In this document: in pieces, positions 44,319 to 54,498 of the stretch
Layout: every line of letters starts with the position of its first letter
Numbering within the stretch: position 1 is the stretch's first letter
DNA from: Draconibacterium aestuarii
GTDB lineage: Bacteria > Bacteroidota > Bacteroidia > Bacteroidales > Prolixibacteraceae
Direction of reading: 5' to 3'
Length of the DNA stretch: 64,000 bases
Assembly: GCA_026671195.1 (NCBI GenBank)
Contig: JAPOHD010000002.1
Location: forward strand, 105,751 to 169,750
The notes under the pieces: model-generated
The model's database searches: none
Seen by the model: the letters and a program-made list of their open reading frames with translations, nothing else
Told to the model about the DNA's origin: nothing
Position numbers and translations under genes: made by a program

Positions 44319-44326
44319 TATATTTG
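44319..44326 (+). promoter_or_regulatory. -7 promoter element of argS
   Basis: TATATTTG is an exact match 22 bp before ATG 44349. It lies within the longer open frame beginning at 44313, which supports the later start. Confidence 0.55.
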
Positions 44327-44348
44327 CGCTCTTAAAAACAGGTTTAAA

Positions 44349-46139
44349 ATGAGTATTGAAACAATCATACAAAAGGCTACCATTGAAGCAGTAAAGACAC
44401 TTTACGGAGCAGAAGTAACAGAAAATCAGGTTCAGGTTCAGAATACACGAAAAGAAGTTAGCGGAGATATTACCATTGTGGTATTTCCATTTTTACGTTT
44501 ATCCAGAAAATCGCCTGAACTAACTGCTGAAGATTTGGGGACTTATCTGGTTGAAAAGGTTGATATGGTTGATTCATATAGTGTAATCAAAGGATTTTTA
44601 AATCTGGAAATTAGCAGAAATTACTGGCTTGATATTTTGATGGAAAGTTATACCTACGATAACTTTGGTATTGCAGAACCCGGTGACGACAGTAAATTGG
44701 TTATGGTTGAATATTCATCGCCAAATACAAATAAACCACTTCATCTGGGGCATATCCGTAACAATTTATTGGGCTATTCAATTTCCGAAATTGTAAAGGC
44801 CAACGGAAATAAAGTGGTAAAAACCAACATTGTAAACGACCGTGGAATTCATATTTGTAAATCGATGTATGCCTGGCAGCAATGGGGAAATGGAGAAACT
44901 CCGGAAAGCTCGAGTATGAAAGGCGATCATTTGGTTGGTAAATATTACGTTGAGTTCGATAAACATTATAAAGCTGAAATTGCAGAACTGGTAGAAAAGG
45001 GAACATCAAAAGAGGATGCCGAAAACCAGGCTCCTTCAATTATTGCTGCGCGTGAACTGTTAAGGAAATGGGAAGCAAAAGATGAAGCAACTATTGAACT
45101 ATGGAAAAAAATGAACAGCTGGGTTTACAGTGGGTTCGATGTAACCTATAAAACGCTGGGAGTTGATTTCGATAAAATTTATTACGAATCGGATACTTAT
45201 ATAGTGGGCCGTGATGAAGTTTTACGTGGCCTTGCTGAAAAAATATTTTACCAAAAAGAAGACAACTCGGTGTGGGCCGATTTAAGTGGAGACGGACTGG
45301 ACCAAAAGATTTTGCTGCGCAGCGACGGTACGTCGGTATACATGACCCAGGACATTGGTACAGCCAAAATGCGTTTTAACGATTATACAATCGATAAAAT
45401 GGTGTATGTAGTTGGAAACGAGCAAAACTACCATTTTCAGGTTTTGGCCAACTTATTGGATAAACTTGGATATAGTTGGGGGAAAGACTTGTATCACTTC
45501 TCGTACGGTATGGTTGAATTACCATCCGGGAAAATGAAATCGCGTGAAGGAACCGTTGTTGATGCCGACGATTTGGTTGAAGGCATGATAACAGTGGCCC
45601 GCGATATGTCGGCCGAGTTGGGGAAACTTGATTCACTTACAGGAAAAGAAGCAGAAGATACCTTCAGAATGATTGCGTTGGGAGCATTAAAATATTTTAT
45701 TTTGAAAGTAGATCCGCGTAAAAATATGATGTTTAATCCTGAAGAATCAATTGATTTTAACGGAAATACCGGCCCTTTTATTCAATATACATATGCACGA
45801 ATAAAATCGGTTTTACGCAAAGCAGCCGAGAAAGACATTGTTATAAACGAGAAGATAGCAGTGCAAGACATTTCTGCAAAAGAAAAGGAATTACTGAAAA
45901 GGATTTCGTTGTTCCCGGCGGCAGTGCAAGAGGCAGGCGTTAATTACAGTCCGGCAATTATTGCTAATTATTGTTACGAACTGGTAAAAGAGTTTAACCA
46001 GTTTTATCACGATCACTTTATTTTGGGTGAGGCAGATGCCGATATTATGAATTTCCGTCTGGTATTGGCAACTTCAGTTGGAAAAGTGATTCAAAAAGGA
46101 ATGAATTTGCTGGGTATTGAAATGCCCGAAAGAATGTAA
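44349..46139 (+). CDS. argS: Arginine--tRNA ligase
   Basis: From ATG 44349 (MSIETIIQKATIEAVKTLYG) the enzyme has 596 residues; twelve extra codons upstream overlap the promoter and are excluded. It charges tRNA-Arg. Class I features are the HIGH-type motif SSPNTNKPLHLGHIRNNLLG (about residues 121-140), the YMTQDIGTAKMR block, VGNEQNYHFQVL, and the PSGKMKSREG signature that replaces KMSKS. It ends in the DALR anticodon-binding domain (INYSPAIIANYCYELVKEFNQFY and the terminal EMPERM). The gene is single with its own promoter and terminator. Confidence 0.96.
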   Translation: MSIETIIQKATIEAVKTLYGAEVTENQVQVQNTRKEVSGDITIVVFPFLRLSRKSPELTAEDLGTYLVEKVDMVDSYSVIKGFLNLEISRNYWLDILMESYTYDNFGIAEPGDDSKLVMVEYSSPNTNKPLHLGHIRNNLLGYSISEIVKANGNKVVKTNIVNDRGIHICKSMYAWQQWGNGETPESSSMKGDHLVGKYYVEFDKHYKAEIAELVEKGTSKEDAENQAPSIIAARELLRKWEAKDEATIELWKKMNSWVYSGFDVTYKTLGVDFDKIYYESDTYIVGRDEVLRGLAEKIFYQKEDNSVWADLSGDGLDQKILLRSDGTSVYMTQDIGTAKMRFNDYTIDKMVYVVGNEQNYHFQVLANLLDKLGYSWGKDLYHFSYGMVELPSGKMKSREGTVVDADDLVEGMITVARDMSAELGKLDSLTGKEAEDTFRMIALGALKYFILKVDPRKNMMFNPEESIDFNGNTGPFIQYTYARIKSVLRKAAEKDIVINEKIAVQDISAKEKELLKRISLFPAAVQEAGVNYSPAIIANYCYELVKEFNQFYHDHFILGEADADIMNFRLVLATSVGKVIQKGMNLLGIEMPERM

Positions 46140-46187
46140 TCCGAATATATAACTGTTAAAGCAGTACATAAAATACCTCACAAAAGA

Positions 46188-46223
46188 AAGATGACAAAAT
46201 AAAAACTTTGCCATCTTTTTTTA
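46188..46223 (+). terminator. Terminator of argS
   Basis: AAGATGACAAA pairs with TTTGCCATCTT around ATAAAAAC, followed by T7. Confidence 0.85.
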
Positions 46224-46241
46224 TATAGTTTGGAAATTGGC

Positions 46242-46366
46242 AAAAAAAAGGAGGCCAAAACGCCTCCTAGAATTTCTTTTCGTAATTGATGTTACGTTGC
46301 AATAATTGATTTAATGGTTGAAAGAGGTTTGCGTCATCCTTCCTTGTCCACTAATATATTCTGAAA
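46242..46366 (-). ncRNA. Candidate small noncoding RNA
   Basis: On the minus strand an exact -7 element (TACCTTTG, 46373-46380) is followed about 100 nt later by a perfect GC-rich hairpin (GGAGGC-GTTTTG-GCCTCC) and T8, a strong intrinsic terminator. No gene on this strand needs that terminator: argS and the PUL sigma gene both lie on the plus strand. The region between has only an 8-codon frame (ATG 46337, stop 46311). This looks like a free-standing transcript of about 120 nt. The family is not recognised; a -33 element is not clear. Confidence 0.4.
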
Positions 46367-46687
46367 ACAGAACAAAGGTAATCCCTGTATATAGCAAAAC
46401 CGCCTAATTTAAACACATTCTATGTTATAAGTTTATCCTGACAGGTGCAGCTTAACAAAAAAATAAATCAGTAATAGTTTGGTAAAAAAGGGGAATGAAA
46501 TTTTGTTTTATACTATGTGTTCCGTCAGTTTCAACCTTCATTTTAGGCATTCAATTAAATACTTTTTAATACCTGGCTGTGAAAATAGCATTTTTGTTTT
46601 TAGAGTTTTCTGTTATCTTGCCCACTTAAACCATAATAAGCAAAGCTGATGTGGCTTACTGGATTGTATGGCGGAGGAAAAGAAAAA

Positions 46688-47200
46688 ATGGGAATTGAAG
46701 AATTCCAGAAAATCTTTTTAGAGCTGTACCCCGATTTGTGTGTTTACGCCTCCAGTTTTGTTATCGATGTTGCTTCGTCAAAAGATATCGTACAAGATGT
46801 TTTTACTACTTTTTGGATTGAAAACGATAAACTCATAAACAAAAAATTAATAAAACCTTACCTCTTTAAATCGGTTAAACATAAGGCATTGAATTATAAA
46901 AAGAGGGAAAAACGAAAGTCGGGATTAGATGAATTATTTAGTTCTTTTACCGAAGAGTTGGCAAACTCAGAAAATGAAACCGTTGAAGCATTTTTATCCT
47001 ATAGTAATTTGCAGTCCGACCTGGAAATGGCAATACAGGAACTTCCCGAACAACGTCAGTTAATTTTTCGCATGAGCCGTTTTGAGGAAATGAAACACAA
47101 AGAAATTGCCAAAGAATTAAATATATCACCCAAAACGGTTGAAACCCAGATTTACCGCACCCTTAAATTTCTCAAAGCAAAATTAAAACACCATTTATAG
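46688..47200 (+). CDS. PUL ECF sigma factor (Bacteroidota expansion family)
   Basis: From ATG 46688 (MGIEEFQKIFLELYPDL), preceded by an A-rich GGAGGAAAAGAAAAA, it has 170 residues; ATG 46649 is an alternative. It has region 2 (DIVQDVFTTFWIENDKL; FKSVKHKALNYKKR) and region 4 (LPEQRQLIFRMSRFEEMKHKEIAKELNISPKTVETQIYRTLKFLK). This family is the FecI-like group that works with FecR anti-sigma factors to switch on PULs. The next genes are a FecR and a SusC with an STN domain, so the full trans-envelope signal chain is present. Confidence 0.93.
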   Translation: MGIEEFQKIFLELYPDLCVYASSFVIDVASSKDIVQDVFTTFWIENDKLINKKLIKPYLFKSVKHKALNYKKREKRKSGLDELFSSFTEELANSENETVEAFLSYSNLQSDLEMAIQELPEQRQLIFRMSRFEEMKHKEIAKELNISPKTVETQIYRTLKFLKAKLKHHL

Positions 47201-47380
47201 ACGAGGTTAATGCTCAATCGATGAGCCATGTTTTAAAATAAATTTTGTTTGCTAAATTCTCTTCATCTCAACAAACACGCAACTTTCAACTAAAAACATG
47301 CTCTCCAACATAAAAAAGAATGTAAAATGCTGTAAGTGATGTTGGTGTTTCGTTTGCCTTACTATAAACTCGGTAGCATT

Positions 47381-48478
47381 ATGAGTAAAAAAATAGAAGC
47401 ACTTTTTCTTGCTTATCTTGAAGGAACCATTTCTTTAGCCGACGAGCAATTCCTTTTGGAGTGGTTAAAAAACAATCCCAACACCATTACAGATTTTAAC
47501 GATTTCAGAAGAATCTGGAATATGTCGAAAATGGCCGGAACCTTAAAAGACGATGCAATAGAGCTGGAATGGATGCAGCTTCGCGATCGAATCAACACAT
47601 CCGATGTGAAAGAAACCGTCGTTTCGCATAACATTTGGTATTGGTTGCCACGAATTGCTGCGGTATTTTTATTGGGAGCCATGGTTGCTTTTACCTCTAT
47701 GTATCTGTTCAATATGTCAGAAAACAACGAATTAACCTTTCACGAAATTAATACACCTCCGGGTGCAAAATCAAAAATTACACTTCCCGATGGAACAATT
47801 ATTTGGTTGAATGCCGGAAGTAATGTAAAGTACTCAAACGAATTTGGTAAAAAACAAAGGGAAATTCAGTTGACAGGTGAAGCGTATTTCGAGGTATTTC
47901 ATAATCCATCGAAAGTATTTCTTGTAAGAACATCAGAATTAAACATAAAAGCTTACGGTACTGCATTTAATGTAAAGTCGTATCCCGAGGAAGGGACCAT
48001 AGAAACAACCTTAATTGAAGGAAGTATTGGAGTTACACGAAGATCCTTCGAAAACAAAAAAAACGACGAGGTACTTTTGGAACCCAATCAGCGTGTGGTG
48101 TATTACCGGAAAAGTAATAAAGTGGAAACAATAAATCAGTTAGCCACACCAAATTTACCCAAAACTACTCCGGCTAAACGCGAAGAACAAAAATTAACCT
48201 ACCTGATATCAAAAGGAATTGACACAAAAGAATTTACATCGTGGAAAGACGGGACACTGTTTATTACCAGCGAATCGCTTAAAGATTTGGCTGTAATTCT
48301 GGAGCGTAAATACGATGTAAAAATTCATTTTGACAGCGAAGAACTTAAAGATCTGAAGTTCACCGGTTCGCTGGAAAATGAAACTGTTGAGCAGGTGATT
48401 GACGCTATTGGAATAGCGGCCCAAATCGATTATACCATTGATGAACGTGAAATCTGGCTAAAAGAAAAAATGAAATAA
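47381..48478 (+). CDS. FecR-family anti-sigma factor
   Basis: From ATG 47381 (MSKKIEALFLAYLEGTISLADEQF) it has 365 residues; ATG 47339 and GTG 47336 lie upstream in frame. Residues ~1-75 form the cytosolic sigma-binding domain, one transmembrane helix (WLPRIAAVFLLGAMVAFTSMYLF) follows at about 81-103, then the periplasmic FecR domain (FHEINTPPGAKSKITLPDGTIIWLNAGSNVKY, LTGEAYFEVFHNPSKVFLV, IKAYGTAFNVKSY) and a C-terminal DUF4974-like domain (LEVILERKYDVKI-type, here LAVILERKYDVKIHF). It would hold the sigma factor at the membrane until the SusC STN domain signals substrate. Confidence 0.93.
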   Translation: MSKKIEALFLAYLEGTISLADEQFLLEWLKNNPNTITDFNDFRRIWNMSKMAGTLKDDAIELEWMQLRDRINTSDVKETVVSHNIWYWLPRIAAVFLLGAMVAFTSMYLFNMSENNELTFHEINTPPGAKSKITLPDGTIIWLNAGSNVKYSNEFGKKQREIQLTGEAYFEVFHNPSKVFLVRTSELNIKAYGTAFNVKSYPEEGTIETTLIEGSIGVTRRSFENKKNDEVLLEPNQRVVYYRKSNKVETINQLATPNLPKTTPAKREEQKLTYLISKGIDTKEFTSWKDGTLFITSESLKDLAVILERKYDVKIHFDSEELKDLKFTGSLENETVEQVIDAIGIAAQIDYTIDEREIWLKEKMK

Positions 48479-48508
48479 AACTTTTTTGAACAATCTAAAC
48501 TTAAACTT

Positions 48509-51500
48509 ATGAGGGTAAAACTATTTGTTCTCACTGTATGTTTTTTGCTTGCAACTAACCTTTTTGCGCAAACCGAAAGCATCAGTTTGAAAGTTGAAAA
48601 CATGGCGCTCGCTGATGTTTTCAAAACTATTCAGGAAAAAAGTGGTTATCGATTTTTTTACAGCGACGATCTGGTGGATTTAGACAAATCGATTTCTATC
48701 GATGCAAATCGCGTTGGAATTCAGCGTATTATGAATGAGCTGGAGTCGCAAACGAATCTCACTTTTCGTTTAATGGAAGACAAGCTTATTGTTGTGGTTC
48801 CTATCGGAGAGATGAAACAAGCTGCTGTTGTTACGGGGAAAGTAACCTCTGCCAGCGAACCGCAGGGGTTACCTGGTGTAACAGTAGTTGTTAAGGGAAC
48901 TACAAACGGAGTTGTTACTGATATTAACGGTAATTTTCAGCTTGAAGTTCCCGATCAATATGCTGTCCTTTCTTTTTCTTTTATAGGCTTTCAAAGTCAG
49001 GAAGTGCCACTCAACGGAAAAGCTAGCCTAAATGTAGTAATGGCAACCGATGTTCGATCAATCGATGAGGTGGTTGTTACCGCTCTGGCAATTGAACGCG
49101 ATAAAGAATCGCTTGGCTATTCCATATCTCAGGTTGGAAGTGACGAAATTTCACAAGCAAAAGAAAATAACGTAATGAATTCCCTGGCAGGTAAAGTTGC
49201 CGGTCTTCAAATTAGCACCACACCTTCAGGAGTTGATGGTTCAACGCGAGTTGTATTACGTGGTGTTTCATCTCTTTCGGGTAATAACCGACCATTAATT
49301 GTAATCGATGGAATTCCTGTTGCTGGTGGTAGTTTTGGTGGTGGAGACCATATTGATCGGGGGGATGCCATGTCGGATATCAATCCTGAAGATGTCGAGT
49401 CGATGAGTGTATTAAAAGGTGCAGGAGCTTCAGCAGCTTATGGTTCGCGAGGAGCAAATGGTGTAATTCTTATTACCACCAAAAAAGGATCTAAACGTAA
49501 GGGAATTGGGATAAAAATTTCTTCAAATTTTACAGTTGAGCAGGCTTATATGTATCCTGAAATGCAAAATGTATATGGACAGGGAGCATTTGGTCAATAC
49601 CCTTCAAATATTCAAGCAATTAAAGGAACCGAGCCATACATTTGGAGTTGGGGACCCAAAATGGAGGGTCAGATGTTTACCAACTATTTGGGGCAGGAAG
49701 CTCCGTACGAAGCACAACCAAATCCTTATAAAGAATTTTATAAGATGGGAACATCCATGCAAAATACAGTTGCTTTTGAAGGTGGCGATGCCGATGCAAA
49801 TGTGAGAGCTTCAATTACCAACCAAACGAGTGCAGGTATTGTACCTGATAATACTTTAAGTAAGCAAACCCTTAACCTTCGCGGTTTTACAAAACTTGGG
49901 AATGTGGTAGATTTTGATGGAAAAGTTACCTATATACATCATAACTCTGAAAACAGACCCTATTTGTCGGAAGACAGTAATAATGCGGGATGGGCATTTA
50001 ATAATTTGCCACGTAATATTAGTTTAGATGATTTGAAGAATAATACTGTTGATGCAGAAGGAAGAGAAATTTGGGCATGGGACTGGACAGCCGGAAATCC
50101 ATATTGGGGACTGGAAAACAAACAGAATTTTGATACCCGCGACCGTATTCAAACCTTGTTGTCAGCCAATTGGCACCTTCTTAAAAACCTAAACTTGTTA
50201 ACACGTTCCGGTTTCGATTTTATGAACCGAACTGATAAAGAGTATGCCGCTGCAGGTAGCCGAAATCAAGCCAGCTATAAAGGGTGGTTCAGCCAGGGGT
50301 GGTCAAATAGTGTAGAGTGGAATACCGATGCTTTGTTAACGTATAAAACAAAATTAAGCGACGAGGTTAAAATGGATTTAAACATTGGTGGAAACTACAG
50401 GTATAACCAATACAAATCGATTAACCAGAGTGGTAGCAATTGGAGAGTACCAAACTTTTTTAATATGAGTAACCTCGAAGAATATGGAACGGGAGAACAT
50501 TTTAATGAAAAAGAAGTATGGTCGGCATTGGGACTTGGACAAATTTCGTGGAAAAACTACCTCTACTTCGATTTTACCTTACGTAACGACTGGTCGTCAA
50601 CACTTCCGACCATGGATAACCAGAACTCCTATTTCTATCACTCAGAAAACTTAAGTTTCTTGTTTACCGAGATGTTCGATATGAATTCATCGGTTTTAAC
50701 AAGCGGTAAACTTCGTGCTTCGTATGCAAAAGTTGGTAACGATACAGGGCCATATAATCTCGACAACTATTATAGTGTTGGTCAATCACAATTACCCTAT
50801 TCAACCGGTGGTATGGGTGGTACCATTGCCAATGCAAACCTAATGCCCGAAAATACCTACTCGTGGGAAGTTGGAACAAACCTGGATTTTTGGAATAACC
50901 GTTTAGAAGTAGATTTTACCTACTATGATGCGTATACCATTAACCAGATTATGCGCGTAAAAACTGCTGTTTCTTCTGGTTGGAACGACCGCTGGATCAA
51001 CTCGGGTGAGTTAGCCAATAAAGGTTTCGAATTGCAAATTGACGGAACTGCCATTGATAAAGCCGATGGCTTGCGCTGGGATATATCATTCAATATGGCA
51101 AAAAACATGTCGGAAGTTGTTAGTTTATACAAAGATGATTACCAGAGTATAGACAATCTTGTGTTAAAGACTTCAATTATGGACTGGGCAATAATTGAAG
51201 CCCGCGTTGGTGGCGAATTTGGCGAAATTTATGGTGTTGATTATGCCCGCGACGATAATGGAAACATACTGGTTGATCAGGCCGGCTTTGGAATGAAAGG
51301 GGATTATAAAAAACTGGGTAGTATCAATCCCGACTTTATCGGTGGTTTCTCCAACCATTTTAGTTATAAAGATTTCCACTTAAGTTTCGTAATCGATTTT
51401 CAAATGGGTGGCGAATATTATTCGCACAGTTCATTGTACCGCGACTTATTTGGTACAGGAGTTACTTCTCTGGAAGGACGTGAGGAGTGGTATTCAACTC

Positions 51501-51916
51501 ACCAGGGACCTGGTCACTTTGAACCTATTCCGGGAATATTCCCCGACGGATACATTCAGGATGGAGTTAATGTAGAAACCGGGCAACCCAATGATATACC
51601 TATTCAACCCATATTCCGCCATGTGGAAACAATGGTGAATAGAGGTATTGTTTCTGATTATATTATGGATGCATCAAACGTTCGTTTCAGAGAAATAGTG
51701 TTTGGATATACCGTCCCAAGTAGGTGGCTCAATAATACATTTATTGCTCGTGCCGACCTCTCCTTAGTAGGACGAAACTTGTTCTTCTTATACCTTGCAA
51801 CCGACAATATCGATCCCGAGGCAGGATTCGATTCCGGTAACTTTGGTTCTGCATTCGAATTGAATACTATGCCTGGAACACGTAGCTATGGATTCAATAT
51901 TAATTTAAGCTTCTAA
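48509..51916 (+). CDS. SusC/RagA-type TonB-linked transporter with STN domain
   Basis: A 1135-residue outer-membrane glycan importer. Signal peptide MRVKLFVLTVCFLLATNLFAQ, then an STN (secretin/TonB N-terminal) domain (residues ~25-95, VENMALADVFKTIQEKSGYRF), a carboxypeptidase-regulatory-like domain (~112-180, VTGKVTSASEPQGLPGVTVV), the DEVVVTAL TonB-box-like stretch, the plug (SSLSGNNRPLIVIDGIPV; VLKGAGASAAYGSRGANGVI), and a long barrel ending NTMPGTRSYGFNINLSF. The STN domain is what FecR-coupled SusC proteins use to report substrate. The SusD gene follows after 33 bp and a shared transcript is likely. Confidence 0.95.
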   Translation: MRVKLFVLTVCFLLATNLFAQTESISLKVENMALADVFKTIQEKSGYRFFYSDDLVDLDKSISIDANRVGIQRIMNELESQTNLTFRLMEDKLIVVVPIGEMKQAAVVTGKVTSASEPQGLPGVTVVVKGTTNGVVTDINGNFQLEVPDQYAVLSFSFIGFQSQEVPLNGKASLNVVMATDVRSIDEVVVTALAIERDKESLGYSISQVGSDEISQAKENNVMNSLAGKVAGLQISTTPSGVDGSTRVVLRGVSSLSGNNRPLIVIDGIPVAGGSFGGGDHIDRGDAMSDINPEDVESMSVLKGAGASAAYGSRGANGVILITTKKGSKRKGIGIKISSNFTVEQAYMYPEMQNVYGQGAFGQYPSNIQAIKGTEPYIWSWGPKMEGQMFTNYLGQEAPYEAQPNPYKEFYKMGTSMQNTVAFEGGDADANVRASITNQTSAGIVPDNTLSKQTLNLRGFTKLGNVVDFDGKVTYIHHNSENRPYLSEDSNNAGWAFNNLPRNISLDDLKNNTVDAEGREIWAWDWTAGNPYWGLENKQNFDTRDRIQTLLSANWHLLKNLNLLTRSGFDFMNRTDKEYAAAGSRNQASYKGWFSQGWSNSVEWNTDALLTYKTKLSDEVKMDLNIGGNYRYNQYKSINQSGSNWRVPNFFNMSNLEEYGTGEHFNEKEVWSALGLGQISWKNYLYFDFTLRNDWSSTLPTMDNQNSYFYHSENLSFLFTEMFDMNSSVLTSGKLRASYAKVGNDTGPYNLDNYYSVGQSQLPYSTGGMGGTIANANLMPENTYSWEVGTNLDFWNNRLEVDFTYYDAYTINQIMRVKTAVSSGWNDRWINSGELANKGFELQIDGTAIDKADGLRWDISFNMAKNMSEVVSLYKDDYQSIDNLVLKTSIMDWAIIEARVGGEFGEIYGVDYARDDNGNILVDQAGFGMKGDYKKLGSINPDFIGGFSNHFSYKDFHLSFVIDFQMGGEYYSHSSLYRDLFGTGVTSLEGREEWYSTHQGPGHFEPIPGIFPDGYIQDGVNVETGQPNDIPIQPIFRHVETMVNRGIVSDYIMDASNVRFREIVFGYTVPSRWLNNTFIARADLSLVGRNLFFLYLATDNIDPEAGFDSGNFGSAFELNTMPGTRSYGFNINLSF

Positions 51917-51949
51917 TACTAATTATCTCAACAATTAATATTTACGACA

Positions 51950-53467
51950 ATGAAGAATACTATCAATAATATTAAGACAGCAGCAGGGAAAGGGATAATT
52001 ATTTTCTTTGCACTACTCCTTTCATTATCGGCTTGCAACGAGCGTTTCGAAGAAATGAATACAAACCCAAATAATCTTACGGAAATACCTGATGATTTCT
52101 TGTTCGCAAGTTTAGTTAGAAATACTGTTCGCGATAATCTGGACAGATGGCAGCAGGATATAGGAGCACAATATGCACATCAGGGAATTTCAAATGCCTG
52201 GCAAAAAAGTCTCGATCAATACCTCGATTCACATCAGCAAGGCGACCTTGGCGAAATGTTGTTTGAAAGTTCATACCGAAACTGTATTAAATATGCCAAT
52301 GAAATCATTGCAATCAACTCAGAGGAGGGGAATACCAACGAGTTAAAAATAGCAATGACAAAAGCATTGGCCATAGTATCCTTTGCCAAATTAACCGACA
52401 ATTTTGGCGACGTACCGTACTTTGAAGCAGGAATGGGTAAATATGAGATTCTACTTCCTAAATACGATGAACAGAATGTTATTTATGCCGATATGGTTGA
52501 TCAATTGGCCGAAATATATACAACTATTAGTAATGGCGATCCGGCCAACGCTTATCCTGGTCAGGATCCTTTGTTCGATAACAACCTTGAAAAATGGGGA
52601 CGTTTTGTTAATTCATTGCGTCTGCGTTTAGCTATGCGTGCTCGTTTTGTTGAACCCGGTAAATACAATGCAGTTATTGCCGATTGTTTAACAAAGCCAT
52701 TAATGGAAGATAACAGTCACAATGCATCGTTACAGCACTGGGATAGCGAAAGAGGAGAACTATATAATCCTTGGCACAACTTTAAAATTGAATACGATAA
52801 TGGTTCGTACCGCTACAATGTTAGTACCGGCTTAGTTGATTGGTTAGTAATTAACGAAGACCCACGTCTGACAGCTTTGGTAGCACCCAATAAAGATGGC
52901 GAATACAAAGGATTACCCAATGGACTTACAGACCAGGCAGTTGGTGAATTTACACGATCAAATCTCTCGGTACCCGGAGATTTAATGCTTGAACGTGACC
53001 AACCCTTAGATATAATGACAGCTTCTGAAATTTGGTTCTTACGTGCCGAAGCCGCATTGTTTAACCTTGGAGGAACGGATGCCAACGCACTTTATCAAAG
53101 AGGAATTGAAGAATCTATGGAACGCTGGGAAATTGATGCAAGCGATTACATTGCAACTTCGCCTTTGGCTACACTGAACGGAACAACTGAAGAACAATTT
53201 GAACAAATCGGAGAACAAATGTGGGTAGCATTTATTCCTAACCATATTGAAGCCTGGGCAAATATGCGTAGAACAGGATACCCGGTAATTGCCAGACGTA
53301 CCAATCCTTTACTTTCGCAAGGTGTTACCGATGGTTATTTGCCTAAAAGGCTAAAATACCCTTACACAGTAGAAAAAACCTTGAATGGCGACAATATGCA
53401 GATAGCCATTGACCGTATGGGGGGCGATACAATTGATAATCCGGTTTGGTGGGATGTAAGAGATTAA
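51950..53467 (+). CDS. SusD/RagB-family glycan-binding lipoprotein
   Basis: A 505-residue outer-membrane lipoprotein (lipobox LSLSACNERFEEM, Cys at about 29) of the SusD-like group. It has the N-terminal MNTNPNNLTEIPDDFLFA stretch, TPR-like helices (AKLTDNFGDVPYFEAG; LRLRLAMRARFVEP), MTASEIWFLRAEAALFNLGG, and the C-terminal EQMWVAFIPNHIEAWANMRRTGYP signature of the SusD-like_2 branch. It would sit on top of SusC at the cell surface and deliver oligosaccharide to it. It is the second Sus gene of the PUL. Confidence 0.93.
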   Translation: MKNTINNIKTAAGKGIIIFFALLLSLSACNERFEEMNTNPNNLTEIPDDFLFASLVRNTVRDNLDRWQQDIGAQYAHQGISNAWQKSLDQYLDSHQQGDLGEMLFESSYRNCIKYANEIIAINSEEGNTNELKIAMTKALAIVSFAKLTDNFGDVPYFEAGMGKYEILLPKYDEQNVIYADMVDQLAEIYTTISNGDPANAYPGQDPLFDNNLEKWGRFVNSLRLRLAMRARFVEPGKYNAVIADCLTKPLMEDNSHNASLQHWDSERGELYNPWHNFKIEYDNGSYRYNVSTGLVDWLVINEDPRLTALVAPNKDGEYKGLPNGLTDQAVGEFTRSNLSVPGDLMLERDQPLDIMTASEIWFLRAEAALFNLGGTDANALYQRGIEESMERWEIDASDYIATSPLATLNGTTEEQFEQIGEQMWVAFIPNHIEAWANMRRTGYPVIARRTNPLLSQGVTDGYLPKRLKYPYTVEKTLNGDNMQIAIDRMGGDTIDNPVWWDVRD

Positions 53468-53519
53468 AACAGAATAGTGATTTAATAACATAATTAACTG
53501 ATCAAAAAAAATAACAATT

Positions 53520-54470
53520 ATGAGAAAATTATTAGTTTTTTGTAGTATGGTGGCCATGGCCGCTCTTGTTGCTCTTAATTTGAATTCATGCAGCAGCGAT
53601 GATCCAATTCCCATGCCTACGGTGAAAATTGACGTACAAAAGGATGGGCACAAAGTAATAATTGCGGTGCAGGCAACCGATGCCACGTCATTTTCATGGA
53701 ATTATGGCAATGGAGAAACATCAACCAATAATGGAACATCTCACGAGTATGAATATGAATATTCAGGAACTTACACCATTTCGGTTACGGTTACTAATGA
53801 AAGTGGTTCGGCCTCTGATTCAGAGGAAGTGATCATTGATCCGGAACCGGTTGAGATTTTGTCGGGAACACCACAGTCACATCCAAATGGAAAAACCTGG
53901 CTACTTGATCCAACGTATTATCCGGGGAAAAACGGCGCAGGCCCAATTATTCCTGCATTAACTGTGACACAAGATTTCTTAATGGACAATATCCTTGAAC
54001 TGCTGTTAGGTTTAGGTACAGAATATGATAATGAATTTACGTTTAAGTACGATGGAAGCCTGATGATCGATAATAAGAATGCGATTAGCCTGGGTAGTGC
54101 AATGTATGCAGGCATAAATCAAATTGCACCGGCTCCCGGCCTGGAAGGCGGAATGGGACTGATGGGAATTCCGTATACACCCGCTGCGAATGGCACTTGG
54201 GAATTGAAAGTTGAGGATGTAAATATGGATGTGGTGATTGAAGATCCAAACGATTTGGGTGCCGGCTGGACAGAAGGTACATTTGAAAAAGCAGATCAAA
54301 TGATACTGGTTCCAAGCGACTATTTTGGATTTCTGGGAGTAACCAAAACTGTATTGATCAAAGAAATTACAAGCGAATATATGCATGTTATGTTCTTTAT
54401 GCATGGAGTAGTGGAAGTACCAATGAAACCTTCAACTGCCATTCATGTAACATTTGTGCCAAAACAATAA
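53520..54470 (+). CDS. PKD-domain surface lipoprotein (SusE-position glycan-binding protein)
   Basis: A 316-residue lipoprotein (LNLNSCSSDD, lipobox Cys at about 24). Residues ~35-110 are a PKD domain (FSWNYGNGETSTNNGTSHEYEYEYSGTYTI then VTVTNESGSASDSE). The rest (from HPNGKTWLLDPTYYPG to IHVTFVPKQ) is a beta-rich domain with aromatic-rich strands that I cannot assign to a family. It stands in the SusE/SusF position after SusD, so it is probably a surface glycan-binding protein. A strong terminator follows it, separating uptake genes from the enzymes. Confidence 0.8.
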   Translation: MRKLLVFCSMVAMAALVALNLNSCSSDDPIPMPTVKIDVQKDGHKVIIAVQATDATSFSWNYGNGETSTNNGTSHEYEYEYSGTYTISVTVTNESGSASDSEEVIIDPEPVEILSGTPQSHPNGKTWLLDPTYYPGKNGAGPIIPALTVTQDFLMDNILELLLGLGTEYDNEFTFKYDGSLMIDNKNAISLGSAMYAGINQIAPAPGLEGGMGLMGIPYTPAANGTWELKVEDVNMDVVIEDPNDLGAGWTEGTFEKADQMILVPSDYFGFLGVTKTVLIKEITSEYMHVMFFMHGVVEVPMKPSTAIHVTFVPKQ

Positions 54471-54498
54471 TATTTCTATAGGTAAAGCGGAGAAATAT

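Larger units (their letters stand above)
46140..46648. other. Gene-free spacer between argS and the PUL sigma factor
   Basis: About 510 bp. It contains the argS terminator (46188-46223), a minus-strand terminator-like hairpin (46241-46270) with a promoter-like element at 46373-46380 (see the ncRNA candidate), and AT-rich sequence. A near -7 motif TTATCTTG at 46613-46620 may drive the PUL sigma gene. Confidence 0.6.

Noticed and set aside
46311..46337. Eight-codon frame (MTQTSFNH) as a leader peptide
   Set aside because: No gene follows on that strand, so attenuation is not likely. It remains only as part of the small-RNA candidate.
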